Shown piece by piece: positions 34,486-45,859 of a stretch of DNA of 64,000 nucleotides. The translations under genes were made by a program, and so were the position numbers. How positions within the stretch are numbered: the stretch's first letter is position 1; every line of letters starts with the position of its first letter. The DNA is from Megascapheus bottae (Eukaryota; Chordata; Mammalia; Rodentia; Geomyidae), in NCBI GenBank assembly GCA_024803745.1, contig JANJXV010000191.1, forward strand, positions 1,845,138-1,909,137, read 5' to 3'. A model generated the notes under the pieces. That model was not told the DNA's origin. It did no database searches and saw nothing but the letters and a program-made list of their open reading frames with translations.

Positions 34486-35335
34486 AAGGGGTCTTTTATT
34501 ATTCCAAGTGAAATTTTGGATTTCCTCTTCTGTTTCTTTAAAGAATGACATTGGGATATTGATTGAAGATTGCCATTTTTACAATATTACTCCTTCCAAA
34601 CCAGGAGCATAGGTTTTTGCATTTCCTCAGTTCTGCGTTAATTTCCTTCTCCAGGGTTTATAGTTCCATCAGAAAGGTGCTTTACATTCTAAGTTAATTC
34701 CTAGGTATTTTATTTTCTTTGATAGCAAAATGAGTTGCTATCCTGATTCTTGCCTCATTCCTCTCGTTTCTTGGCATATAAGAAGGCAGTTGACATTGAA
34801 GGTTAATTTTATACCCTGCTACCTTACCAAAGTTTTATATCAGCTCAAGCAGCTTCGGAGTAGAGACTATAGGGTTCTTTAAATACAGAATCATGTCATC
34901 TGTAAGGAGAGAAAGTTTCAGTTCCTCTTTCCCTTTTCCTCCTCACTCCAGTTAGAATGGCCAAGATCCAGAAATCTAATAACTTATGCTGGAGGGGATG
35001 TGGCCAGGAGGGATCACTACTACACTGTGGTGGGATTGCAAACTCGTTCAACCACTATGGAAAGCACTATGGCAGTATCCCAAAAAGACTAAACATTGAG
35101 CTCCCCTGTGATCCAGCAATTTCACTACTTGCCAATCGTCCAGATAGGACATACTAAATTCACTAGAACAATAACATTTATCACAGCACTATTTACTATA
35201 GCAAAGGTATGGAACCAACCCAGATGCCCGTCAGTTGATGAGTAGATCAAATATGGTATTTTTACACAATGGAATTCTGTGCTTCTGTCAGAAAGAATGA
35301 CATAGACGAATTTGTAAGGAAATAGAAAGACTGTA
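34486..35335 (+). mobile_element. Rearranged L1 remnant with inverted 5' part
   Basis: 34486-34935 is antisense L1 RT sequence equivalent to about 7057-7556 of unit B (GGGGTCTTTTATTATTCCA). 34936-35335 is sense L1 ORF2 C-terminus, equivalent to about 6265-5870 read the other way, with GGGATGTGGCCAGGAGGGAT from the Cys-rich region. About 0.8 kb of L1 between the two parts is missing. An inverted 5' part joined to a sense 3' part is the usual mark of twin-primed L1 insertion. The 3'UTR and tail are not visible, so later rearrangement is also possible. Confidence 0.75.
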
Positions 35336-35393
35336 AAGTTTAGAAATTAGTTTCTGTCTCATTCTCTATCTCTGTACAATTTAGAAGTTCCTG

Positions 35394-35468
35394 TTTCTCT
35401 CACTTTCTGTCTCTTTTCTCTTTTTCTCTCTCTCTTTCTGTCTCTCTCTGTCTCTCTCGTCCTCTCTC

Positions 35469-35535
<67 letters not shown>
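35394..35535 (+). repeat. (TC)n microsatellite
   Basis: About 140 bases of pyrimidine repeat, pure (TC)n at 35470-35534. The minus-strand Arg/Glu frame over it is an artefact. Confidence 0.95.
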
Positions 35536-35537
<2 letters not shown>

Positions 35538-35706
35538 CTTAGGCTTGAACTCAGGGACTGAGCTACTTTTGCTCAAGGTTAGCACTCTACCATTTGGACC
35601 ACAGTGCTGCTTCTGGCTTGCTCTTTTCACGTAGTATTGAGGAATCTAACCCAGGCCTTCATCCTTGATAGGTTAGCACTCTACCACTAAGCCACACAGT
35701 CAGCTT
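35538..35706 (-). repeat. IDL-like SINE
   Basis: Minus-strand copy: TAGGCTTGAACTCAGGGACT and TAGCACTCTACCACTAAGCC. Confidence 0.8.
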
Positions 35707-37943
35707 TTAGAGGTTTCTGACAAAGGTTTTCCTACATGCTATTATTTCTTCTGTGAGTGCTCTTAATGCTTGCTGAAGGTTGACTTTGTTTAGAAGACTT
35801 ACCCTAATGCTCCCATATACAGAGATTCTATATATAGCTGAATGTTTTTCATTACTCAGAATTTCTCTATTGTGTATGTTCTGAAATGTACTGAAGACTG
35901 ACTTCTGATTAAAAGTCATTGCACATTTGTTGTATTCATTAGTTTTCTTTTCTTCTATGGGAATCAGGTTTGTGATGAACACAGAAGTATGCCTTCCAGG
36001 TCAAACACTTTCCACATTTGTAATATTCATAAGGTTTTTCTCTCCTATGTGCATTTTATACTTAGTCATGTAGTCATGCGTTCATGATGGATTTTTCATA
36101 TTCTTATATTCATACGATTTTTATCCTGTGTCGGTGTGGTATCATGCAAACTCAACTATGAGTTCTTCAAAAAAATTTCCCTTTCATTTTATTCATAGGA
36201 TTCTATCCTGTGGGTGTTTAGTGATAAATCTTGACTTGTGCCTTCTGGGGAAAAGACTGAACATTTGCTACATTCATTAAGGGTTTTATCTTGTGTTGGT
36301 TCTGTGACACAAGCTGAGTTTTCTTCCACAGACTAAAAAGTCTTTCCTATTTATTACATTGCTAAGGCTTCTCATATGTGTGAACACTCTTACGCTTCCT
36401 GAAGGGTGAATACTGCACGAAAGACTTTCAACTTTGGTTATATTCCTAAGGTTTCTAATATGTGTGAATTCTGTTATGCCTCCTGTAATGTGACTTCCAT
36501 CTGAAGGTCTTACCACATTTGATGCACTCGTACAGTTTCTCTCCTGTGTGTGTTCTCTGATGCAATTTGAGGGAAGACTTCCATTTGAAAGACATTCCAC
36601 ATCGGTTACTTTCATAAGGTTTTTCTCCTGTTTGAATTGTCTTATGCATGTTGAGGTTTGGCTTCTGTGTGAAGGACTTTCCACATATGTTACACTCATA
36701 AAGTGTTTCTCCTGAGTGTATTCTCTGATGAACATGGAGTTTTACCTTCCATTTGAAAGACTTTCCGCATTCACTACATGCATAAGTTTTCTCTCCTGTG
36801 TGTTTTCTATAATGCCCATCAAGATATGACTTCCAATTGAAGGTCTTTCCACATTTGTTGCACACATAAGGTTTCTCTCCTGTGTGTGTTCTTTGACGCA
36901 ATTTGAGGGAAGATTTCTGTCGGAAAGACTTTACACATTGGTTACATTCATAAGGTTTCACTCCTGTGTGTATTCTCTGATGAACACGAAGTTTTCCCTT
37001 CCCTTGGAAAGACATTCCACATTCATTACACTTATAAGATTTCTCTCCTGTGTGTGTTATTTGATGAACTCGAAGGTGTATCTTCTGGGTGAAAGACTTT
37101 TCTCATTTGTTACATTCATAAGGTTTCTCTTCTGTGTGTCTTCTCTGGTGCAAAGTGAGGTATGATTTCAGTCTAAAAGTCTTCCCACATTTATCCCATT
37201 CATAAGATTTCTCTTCTGTGTGAGATCTCTGATGTGTGCTGATTGCTGAATTCTGGGCAGAAATTTTATTACGTTCCTCATATTCATAAGGTTTGTCTTC
37301 TCTTGGAGATCGAGGTTGGAGCGTCAGGTCTGACTTCTCAGTAATTAATTTTCACACTTGATGTACGCATCACATATCTCAGGATATTTGCTCTGAGGTA
37401 TTGTAAGGCATATTTCATTACTGAAAGATTTCTCACATTCACTACATGTATGAGGAGTCTCTCCTGTGTACATTTTCGGATGTGTAGTGATGGTCGGTGT
37501 TAAGTACAATATTTTTCATCACACAGTACATTTAGCAGTTTTCCTCCCTCCCTGAAGAATTTCTTGGGCAGGGAGAACAGAATTATGATACTGCAGATCT
37601 TTTGGACTGTCACAATCATGAATAAAATGCTCTGAATATCCGATGGATTTTTTAAGAACAGGAGACATACGAGATCTATATGCAGCATGCATCTCATCAG
37701 GCTTAGGAGACAGAAGCATGTTCTGACACTTAATGAACTCCTCAGTCCTCACCCCTAAGTTGTTACCGTTATTACTAATCAGCTCTAGATTATGTGTAGA
37801 GCTCAAATTTAAAGTTCTTGCAAATCTCACATTTTCCTCCACTTCGATACTACTTGCAACTGCTACTTCACATAGACATTCATGTGGACTTTCCTGGCAA
37901 GTCTTGAACACATTTTCCATTACCTGGACATCTAAAATGAGTC
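35707..37943 (-). pseudogene. KRAB zinc-finger pseudogene, linker and C2H2 finger exon
   Basis: The terminal exon probably starts after a TTTCTAG acceptor at 37944-37946. It opens with a linker down to 37519, where tandem TGA TGA codons end the frame just before the first degenerate finger. A frameshift lies between about 37400 and 37300. Recognisable C2H2 fingers with TGEKPY-type linkers run 37200-36455. One finger near 37110 has a stop replacing its second Cys; others have lost ligands (first Cys to Ser in YESNRCG, last His to Gln in MHKTIQ, a His to Arg in LKLRQRTH). Even more decayed fingers continue to about 35707. KRAB-ZNF proteins normally bind DNA and recruit TRIM28; this copy cannot make an intact finger array. 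Confidence 0.85.
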
Positions 37944-37959
37944 CTAGAAAAAAAGACAC

Positions 37960-38369
37960 AAAAATACATGAGATACAAATATTCCTTACTGTAAAGGTAA
38001 TGACTTTACTTTCCCATCCTAAGTGTTAGATATTTTAAAATATAAAAGTGGAAATTGATTTGTGAGAAATATATGCTTTTCTCCCTAACATATTAAGAAA
38101 ATGATATTTTACAATGACCAATAATGTTTTTCTGTGTTTTAGTTCTCTTTTTATATCACAGGAAATATTTATTGAAATTACCCATCTATGTATTGCTACA
38201 GTTTTAAGCTGAGTACTAACTATAGCATACCTGCAACTGTTTTTTTGAAATACTGTTTTGTTTATACATTGAGTTATAGCTGCCTTTCTTTTATTTTTGA
38301 GAAATAATCTAAATATTGTGCTGTTTTGCATCTTTTAAAAACTTTCTTCTCTTTTCTTTTCTTTTTTTT
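37960..38369. other. Intron of KRAB-ZNF pseudogene, AT-rich
   Basis: Between the finger exon and the SINEs there is AT-rich sequence with no exon or repeat that I can name. A 98-residue minus-strand frame (38331-38035) shows no domain. Confidence 0.4.
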
Positions 38370-38515
38370 TTGTAGTTCATAGGCCTTGGCCCTGTCCCTG
38401 AACACTTCAGCAGAAGACTATAACCCCTATCCTTGAGCTACAGCCCCACATACTCTTTTCTAGAGTTAACTACAGATAAGAGTCTCAGGTCCTGAGTAGC
38501 AGATAGGATTACCTT
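38370..38515 (-). repeat. ID/B1-like SINE fragment
   Basis: Minus-strand remnant (CCTTGAGCTACAGCCCCACA) within the intron. Confidence 0.6.
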
Positions 38516-38867
38516 AGCCAGTTTCAATGCTGTTTGCTTATTAACCATTAACTGAGAAACACGAATTTTTTCTAGATTCAGCGGCCACAAGTTTGGTGTA
38601 TATGTCTGTTTGCCTTTGATCCAAGCAAGAACGATTCTTGAGAGTAAGGACTTACACCTATATCCCTTCAGTTACAACTTCTCACTAAAGTCTCAATTTA
38701 GGTATTTGTGGGAATTTTGAAATTTGTTTCTTTCCATTTGAAGTCTTATAAAAATTTCTTTTCTAACACTCCTGTCCCTCAGAACCATGGAAGACCAGAA
38801 AATCCCCAGCTCATTGTCTAGTTAATTTTCTTATGTTGATTGAAACTTCGTTGTTTTTCTTTTCCTT

Positions 38868-39050
38868 CCATTCCTGGGTTTAAACTTAAGACCTAACCAC
38901 TGTCCTTGGGTTTTCTCAAGACTAGAACCCTACCAATGAAGTCATTACTTCTGGCTTTTTCTATGTATGTGGTAATAAGGAATCAAACCTCTGTCTTTGT
39001 GCATGCTAGGCAAGCACTCTACCACTAGGCTCAATTTCTGGTGGAAAGAT
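38868..39050 (-). repeat. IDL-like SINE
   Basis: Minus-strand copy with TTCTCAAGACTAGAACCCTA and CTAGGCAAGCACTCTACCAC. Confidence 0.8.
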
Positions 39051-39175
39051 CTGGTTCTGAATACCAGTCTCTTCCTACCAGCAAAAAGATATTATCCTTA
39101 TCAGAGAATAATGCCCTGACTTACTCCTTGTTTGCTCAATCATTTATAGTCTTAGTTTTAAAGAAATGAAAGATC

Positions 39176-39177
39176 AT

Positions 39178-39229
<52 letters not shown>

Positions 39230-39274
39230 TCCTTCATTCCTTCCCTCTTTCTTCCCTCTTTCTTCCCTCTTTCT

Positions 39275-39322
<48 letters not shown>

Positions 39323-39333
39323 TTTTTCTTTCT
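39176..39333 (+). repeat. (TTTC)n microsatellite
   Basis: About 158 bases of TTTC/CTTT tetranucleotide repeat with a CCTTCATTCC/CTTCCC interruption in the middle. Confidence 0.95.
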
Positions 39334-39334
39334 T

Positions 39335-39565
39335 GTTTTGTAGTCATGGGACTTGAATTCTAGACCTGGCTGTTCTTCCTGAGCTCTTCAGCTCAAGGCT
39401 ACTGCCCTATGTCTTTAGCCTCAACCCTACTTCTCATTTTCTATTGGTTCATTGGAGAGAAGAGTCTAAGGTGTTTTTGTGATAGGTCAGTCTTTGAACC
39501 TTGATCCTCAGATCTCAGCCTCCTAAGTAGCTAGGATTACAGGCATGAGCCACGGGCTCATGGCT
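39335..39565 (-). repeat. B1-dID-like SINE
   Basis: Minus-strand dimeric SINE directly after the TTTC repeat (CTCTTCAGCTCAAGGCTACT, then CCTAAGTAGCTAGGATTACA). The microsatellite may have grown from its tail region. Confidence 0.8.
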
Positions 39566-39659
39566 TTCTCATTTTATTTTGTTTCACAGTGATTTCTACA
39601 GAGAAATCTAACTTTAACTCTACTGCCACATAGAATTCGTCATATCACCCTATGATTCT

Positions 39660-39835
39660 TGGTGCCGGGGGTTTGGGCTAGCATGCACAAAGACCTGGTT
39701 CAGTTCCTTGGTACTACATACAAAGAAAAAGCCAGAAGTGGTGCTATGACTCAAGAAGTAGAGAGCTAGCCTTGAGAAAACCCAAGGACCATGCTCAGTC
39801 CCTGAGACCAGGCATAGGATTGGGAAAAGAAAATG
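39660..39835 (+). repeat. IDL-like SINE
   Basis: Plus-strand copy with GTTTGGGCTAGCATGCAC, CAGTTCCTTGGTACTACATA and AGCCAGAAGTGGTGCTATGA. Confidence 0.75.
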
Positions 39836-39977
39836 ATTCTTGATTCATTCACAAAGAATTCCATAGGTTCCACACAGGATTTAGGGTAACTAAGAATATT
39901 ATTGATCAGTACATCACAACATGAACTTACCAATGGGGCTCAGGCTCCAACATCAATATGAAGATGCATTCACTCAC

Positions 39978-40067
39978 CTGTGATATTCTTGTCAGAGGAA
40001 TTTCCTATCCAGAGTTCTGCACAGTGCTCTAGCTTGTCAATTAATACAGGTTTGGGAACACATGGAC
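39978..40067 (-). pseudogene. KRAB-B exon
   Basis: A 90-base minus-strand exon between acceptor TCTAATTTACAG (40068-40079) and donor GTGAGTG (39971-39977). It reads CVPKPVLIDKLEHCAELWI, the KRAB B-box pattern (PKPELI-x2-LEQG-x-EPW) with some drift. The frame is open. In intact genes the B-box strengthens KRAB repression; here it belongs to a locus whose finger exon is broken. Confidence 0.85.
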
Positions 40068-40214
40068 CTGTAAATTAGAAACAGTAGAGAATTATTGCTT
40101 ATGCTGTGTCATCATTGCTTTAAGTTCACAGACATCCTACTCACAAGTTATCTATTAAATCTTTTTTCTCATTTCTCACTGGCTCCATGGTTGACTTTTC
40201 CCCAGCTCTGGATT

Positions 40215-40500
40215 CATTTTGTATGGCATAAACTTAGCTGTCTTGCTCAAGGCTAGAAAAATACCAGTTTGAGTCCCAGCTCCACTTACATGCATAGGTC
40301 TTCATGCATGCTAGGCAAGCACTCAACCACAAAGTCAAACTCTTGACACTCCACTAACATTTTTGAGGGGTTACTTGGAGTTATAGAGTTTCATGGCAAT
40401 TTTTATGCCATTGCTGGCTTCAAATTAGAATTCTTAGATTTCTTCCTCCTGAATATTTTAAGATTACAGGCATGAAACATTGCACCTAGTGCCAGGTTTC
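40215..40500 (-). repeat. IDL-like and B1-like SINE fragments
   Basis: GCATGCTAGGCAAGCACTCA (IDL-like) followed by a decayed B1-like half ending near GATTACAGGCATGAAACATT. Confidence 0.65.
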
Positions 40501-40723
40501 CATTATAAACTCACTGTTTAGTGATTTGTAGATCCTATTTCCAATAATGATATATATTCTATTCTGGATGGTTTATCCACTTACAATTACTGTGTAAGTT
40601 TGGAATGTCGTCTCCATTAGAGGAAACATAATTTAGAACTGTTGTCAAAGTATCCTGAAGGTATCCTGAAGAATGAGTACAAAATTACCTTAGGTTTTCT
40701 TTAGAAAGTAATGATACTTCTCA

Positions 40724-40984
<261 letters not shown>

Positions 40985-41074
40985 TTAGCACTGAGTTATA
41001 AACACACCATGTCTGGAATTTTATTCTTTTTTTGTTGGAATTGTATTGCTTTACTTAAATGTTTAGACTTACTA

Positions 41075-41335
41075 TTGAACTGAAAAGCTTAGGGATGGTG
41101 CCTAGGCCCAGAGTTCAAGTCCCAAGACCCACAAAAAAATAACAAGGCAAGCCAGGTGTTGGTGGCTCACGCCTCTCATCCTAGCTACTCAGGAGACTGA
41201 GATCTGAGGACCATGGTTCAAAGCCAGCCTGGCACAAAATTCCATGAGACTCCTTTCCAATTACCCACCATAAAATGTTTAATGGCTTGTGGCATATCAT
41301 GGTAGAGCAATTGTGGTATCAAAAAAATAAGTCAG
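41075..41335 (+). repeat. ID-like tail and B1-dID-like SINE
   Basis: Tail of one SINE at about 41075-41145 (GAGTTCAAGTCCCAAGACCC), then a B1-like copy from about 41147 (AGCCAGGTGTTGGTGGCTCA, CTCAGGAGACTGAGATCTGA) with part of the ID half. Confidence 0.8.
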
Positions 41336-41519
41336 GGGAGTAGATTTAGGTTATAAATGGAATTATTCCATTGAAAAGGAACTACATTATATGATGACAT
41401 ATGCTGGTACTCTGAGAATATTGCAAAATCTTAGGGTATCAAGTAATAATACTGTGAAGTACACCAAGAATGTTAATGTTCTATGGCTGGCATAATAATC
41501 ACTTGGGGAAGAAATTTTT

Positions 41520-41770
41520 TTTCTTTTGTTTGGCTGGGGGATTTGTAAGGCTTGAACTCTGGGCCTGGGCACTGTTCCTGAGCTCTTCAACTCAAGGCTA
41601 TCACCCTACCTATGAAGCCACAGTGCCATTTCCCATATTCTAGTGGTTAACTGTCGATGAGAGTCTCATAGACTTTCTAATGCCCAGGCTGGCTTTGAAC
41701 CAAATCTTTAGATATCAGCCTGATATCTGAGTAGCTAGGATTACAGGTATAAGGCACTGCACCTGGCAAG
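41520..41770 (-). repeat. B1-dID-like SINE
   Basis: Minus-strand copy: AGGCTTGAACTCTGGGCCTG, GAGCTCTTCAACTCAAGGCT, then GAGTAGCTAGGATTACAGGT. Confidence 0.8.
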
Positions 41771-41869
41771 AAATTTATTTCTTGCTGTTTTATACTACAA
41801 ATTTACTGTATGTTTTACTTTTTCAAAAAGACTGAGGATGACCTTTGTTCTGTATATAATGAGAAGAGG

Positions 41870-41995
41870 GGTAGGGAGCTGTGAGCAGAAGAACTGAGGG
41901 GCAATACTCAGGGTAGGACAATAGCCTTAACTAAAGAGCTCACGGCCCAAGGTCCAAGCCCCATGACTTTCCCCACTACCCCACAAAAAAAGGGA
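41870..41995 (+). repeat. ID-like SINE fragment
   Basis: Plus-strand copy ending CAAGGTCCAAGCCCCATGAC followed by an A-rich run. Confidence 0.65.
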
Positions 41996-42734
41996 AAAAA
42001 ATGGAGATTGGTGATGATTTTCTAAAAAGAATATATAGAAATTGTAGTTCAAAATGTAGAAAGAAGTTCAATATTAACAGTCATGAGAAAAATTAAAATT
42101 ACAATGAAATCTTTACTTTAAGTATATTAATATTAATACAGTTTTAAACAGAAAGATCCACATACACACACACAAACACACACACATACACACATACAAA
42201 AAAACAACTTTCAAATTCTAACTATTACTGGGAAGGTAGTGAGAAGAAGTAGAAATTTGGAATAGTTCTGGAAGGAATATAAAACAATCAAAAATTGCGT
42301 GGAGAGTGCTAAAAAAGTACTAAATATAGAATTACATAGAAATATGGTCCAACACTTCTATTTCTAGATTTGTACCTAACGGAAGAGAAAGCAGAGACTA
42401 GAAAAATGTGTGGAGAATCCATTCACAACTATTAATAATAATCAAAAGATAGAAATATGCAAAACAATGCATTGAAAAGGAAGAACATTTTACTATATTT
42501 TACAGATGAATCTTGATTACAGTAAAGTAAAAATACAGCAGTCATAAAGGAAGAGCTAGGGTATGTTTTCCCTTCCAGAGCTTCCAAGGATCAACAAACC
42601 CTTAGAGCCAAAAAGCACGATGGTTCCAGAGAATGGAGTAGAGAGGAACAGGAGCTGAATGTTTAATGATTATACATGGAAGATGAAAATTGCTCTAGGT
42701 GGGTAGAATGAAGAGAGAACTGTACCCTAAACAA
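41996..42734. other. Unassigned, A-rich, with (CA)n tract
   Basis: Contains an imperfect (CA)n repeat at about 42159-42200. Otherwise A-rich sequence without recognisable genes. Some phrases (for example CCATTCACAACTATTAATAA) are reminiscent of old sense-strand L1, but I cannot place them. Confidence 0.35.
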
Positions 42735-43275
42735 TGGTTATGTAGCCACACAGGATGGGACACACCTATACTCCCTGATCTTGGGAAACTCAAGAAGGAT
42801 TTCTAGCCAACCTGGATGCATGGAAAGATCTATCATAAAAACTAATGTGGAGGGGCTGGGAGTTTGGCATAGTTGTAGAGTGCTTGTATGAAGACGAAGT
42901 TTCAATTCCGCAGTACCACATACACAGAAAAAACCAGAAGTAGTGCTGTGGCTCAAGTAGAAGATCACTAGGCTTGAGGAAAGCTGAAGGACAGTGCTCA
43001 GACCGAGTTCCAGCCAAAGGGCTTGTTTAAAAAAAACAGAAAGCTGAGCATGATGGGGTGGTGGCTCACTACTATAATCCTAGCTACTCAGGAGGCTGAG
43101 ATCTGAGGATCAAGTTTTAAAGCCATCCTGGCACAAAAAGACCTGAGACACTTATCTCCAATTTACTTTTAGAAAATGGGAAGTGGGGCTTGGCTCCAGA
43201 GTAAGGTGGTAGCCTGGAGCTGAAGAGCTCAGGGATAGTGCCCAGGCTGAGTTCAAGATCTATGAACTACAAAAA
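42735..43275 (+). repeat. Plus-strand SINE cluster (B1, IDL, B1-dID)
   Basis: B1-like fragment at about 42735-42840, IDL-like SINE at about 42845-43025 (CAATTCCGCAGTACCACATA) and a B1-dID-like SINE at about 43040-43275 (CTACTCAGGAGGCTGAGATC, GCTGAAGAGCTCAGGGATAG). All three run in the same direction. Confidence 0.8.
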
Positions 43276-43716
43276 AAAATAATATGGAAAAATTTGGATT
43301 CTGTGAATTTTATCAGGCATAGAAATGTCTTTTTTGGCTGTTGAAATAAGAAATTGTTTCTAAACATTTTAAAGTTTTTACCTAGAAATGTACACTACAA
43401 ATGGAAATAATAACAAACACAAAATATGCAAAAGATACAAATTATCACAATATGGGTATCCTGCTTCTGTATCTTTTCACTGACTCCTGTTCAAATGAGT
43501 CACATACTCTGAATAATTTTCCCAGTCGATATATGCCACACATATTGGCTTGTACTGAACTTCTTGGGAAATTAAAAGCAAATACTAAGCAAATGTGTGC
43601 TAGATTTTGCCAACAGTGATATTTCAAATATAAATCCCTACTCATTGCATTATTTAATATCAATGCCGGAATCTAACTTACACTGTCAAAATCTTCAATC
43701 TTTTGAGAACCTTCAA
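43276..43716. other. Unassigned sequence at edge of array 2
   Basis: AT-rich DNA with two short overlapping frames on opposite strands (43401-43619 and 43663-43445) and no recognisable domain. It meets the second array near 43717 without an obvious target-site duplication. Confidence 0.4.
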
Positions 43717-44066
43717 ATTGGTGTGTAAATATTTAGGATCGTTATGTCTTCCGGGAGGAAAGATCCCTTTAGTAGTATGTAGTAACCTTCTTTGTCTTTT
43801 CTTACTAATTTTAGTTTGAAGTCTATTCTATCTGATATGAGGATGGCAACTCCAGCCTGTTTATGGGGGCAGTTAGCTTGATAGAATTTATTCCAACCTC
43901 TCACTTTCAAAAGATGATGGTTTTTGGGTAAGATATGTCTCTTGAAGACAGCAGAACGATGGCTCTTGCTTTTTGATCCAACAAGACAGCCTATGCCATT
44001 TAATTGGAGAGTTAAGTCCATTGATATTGAGAGTTAGGATTGAGAGATATTTATTAGTTCCTACCA
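43717..44066 (-). pseudogene. L1 ORF2 N-terminal end, unit D
   Basis: The likely start is the ATG at 44066. The endonuclease opening runs to CCLQETYL (around 43950) with its catalytic Glu, then the shared one-base shift moves translation into the frame VRGWNKFYQANCPHKQAGVA. It ends at the array edge after the NIYTP motif, so no RT domain is present. Confidence 0.88.
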
Positions 44067-44299
44067 TTTTTAAAAGCTTTTAGTAGGGCCTGTGTCTTGA
44101 CAGTTCTTGTGGTCCTTAGATGGTATGCTGTTCAGGTGCCATTTCTTTCCCTATATTGCATTTATTTTCCTTTTCTATGTATAGAGCATCTTTGAGAATT
44201 CTCTGTAGTGTTGGTTTTGTTTCGACATATTGTTGCAGCTTTTCCCTGGGAATGGAATGTTTTTATTATTCCCTCAGTTATGAATGAGAGCTTAGCTGG

Positions 44300-45296
44300 C
44301 TACAGTATTCTTGGTTGGTAGTTATTTGATTTAAGGGCATGACATATATGCTTCCAGTCACTTCGTGCTTGCATGGTCTCTGCTGAGAAATCTGGGGTTA
44401 TTCTGATTGGTTTGCCTTTGTAGGTTACTGATCCCTTTTCCCTGGCTGCCTTTAGGATCTTTCCTTTCGTTTCTATTGATCCAGTTCGTATCACAATGTG
44501 GCGGTGGGATGTTCTTTTCTGGTCAGGTCTGTTTGGGGTTCTAAAAGCTTCTCGTATCTGGATGGGCCTGCCCTTCTGGATATTTGGGAAATTCTCTGAG
44601 ATGATTCCCTGAAGTATATTTCCAATACCATTGACCTCTTTCTCCACGCCCTCCTCAATACCAACTAGCCTTAAATTAGGCTTCCTAATTGTATCTTGGA
44701 CCTCCTGAAGCGCTCTCTCATATTTCCTAGATTTGGATTGACTCATTTTCTGTTCTTTATAATACCTAAATTATCTTCAGCCACGGAAATTCTCTCCTCT
44801 GCAATGTCTAACCTGCTATCAAAGCTATCTACTTTATTTTTCATCTCCCTTGCTTCTAATTGCTCACTTTTGATGCCTTGCATCCCTTGTTTTAGATCAT
44901 GTATGGATTTCTTTATCTCCTTGATTTCCTTTTGAGTGGTTAGCTCAGTAGCTTTATTTTCTTTGGACATTTGCTGGAGTTTGGTCACGTTTTTATTTGT
45001 GGATTCTTTGAATTCATCCAACTTTCTTTGAAAAACCTTTATTATGGCCTCCTTTATGGCTTCTTCTTTTTCACTTATCACCTTGTTTTTGCTTTCCTCT
45101 TGTTCAGGTATGGCTTCCTCCATTATCTCTTTATATTTTCACATTTTTCATTAATGATGTTTATCAATTGCATTTGTGTAGCAATTGGAAGACTCTCCTC
45201 TAGGTTTGCCAGTGACTCTTCCATTGTCTGTTTACATTGGGTGGGGGATGTTGTTTCTTGATTTGACATTTTTCTTGAGTTTCTTGTTCTGCCCAT
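44300..45296 (-). pseudogene. L1 ORF1, unit D, two frameshifts
   Basis: Carries the shared split between the coiled-coil part and the RRM/C-terminal part (44743/44746). It also has a private loss of 4 bases near 45131 (ATCTCTTTATATTTTC instead of ATCTCTTTCTTTATATTTTC). The coiled-coil frame is therefore open only from 45123. The RRM/C-terminal piece (44746-44300) is open and identical in protein to the other units. Confidence 0.9.
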
Positions 45297-45859
45297 TTGA
45301 AAATGGGAGCAAGATTACTACTAAATACGATTATAGTTTTTCAGATATAACCAACCTAGACCTCTGTAGCTGGCAGACACTAGATGTTCACAAGTTTTGA
45401 TTGGTATTATCACTCTTTCTTTTTGTGCACTTACAGACCAGCCTAATACAACCACTGATAAGCGATTTATACCCAAAACAATAAGAATCTCAATCCAATC
45501 TCTATTGTCTTTAAGTCCCTCTGAGCCTAGAGAATAATTAACCACCTACATATACAATATTGCTCAACAGCCATCAAGTGTAGATCCGTGCAGTATAAGG
45601 GTTGAAAGACGAGCAGAGGTCCAGAGATAGAAAAAAAGAATGAGAGAGGTCAGGGGAGGTGCAAGAGGATTAACGTAGGAGTGTAAGAATATTGTAGTAA
45701 TGAAGAAAAGTTATAGCATAAGGATAACTGACATAAGTTGGTAAGTAGGTGGCATATTTGAGTACAAAGTTTGGAAAGTATTAGAATAAAACTTATGTGT
45801 TGCTGCACGACTAGCTCTTAGCCCAACCAGTGGCCTCACAGTGGACCATGGGATGGATC

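Larger units (their letters stand above)
43717..45859 (-). mobile_element. L1 retrotransposon, array unit D (3' truncated at array edge)
   Basis: Contains the 5'UTR (about 45297-45859), ORF1 and only the first part of ORF2. It begins near 43717, at the point equivalent to about 9268 in unit B. It lacks the stop in the endonuclease motif found in A, B, E and F, and keeps CCLQETYL there. Its ORF1 has a private 4-base deletion near 45131. Confidence 0.93.

Noticed and set aside
35400..35630. 76-residue Arg/Glu-rich frame
   Set aside because: Product of the (TC)n microsatellite read on the other strand.
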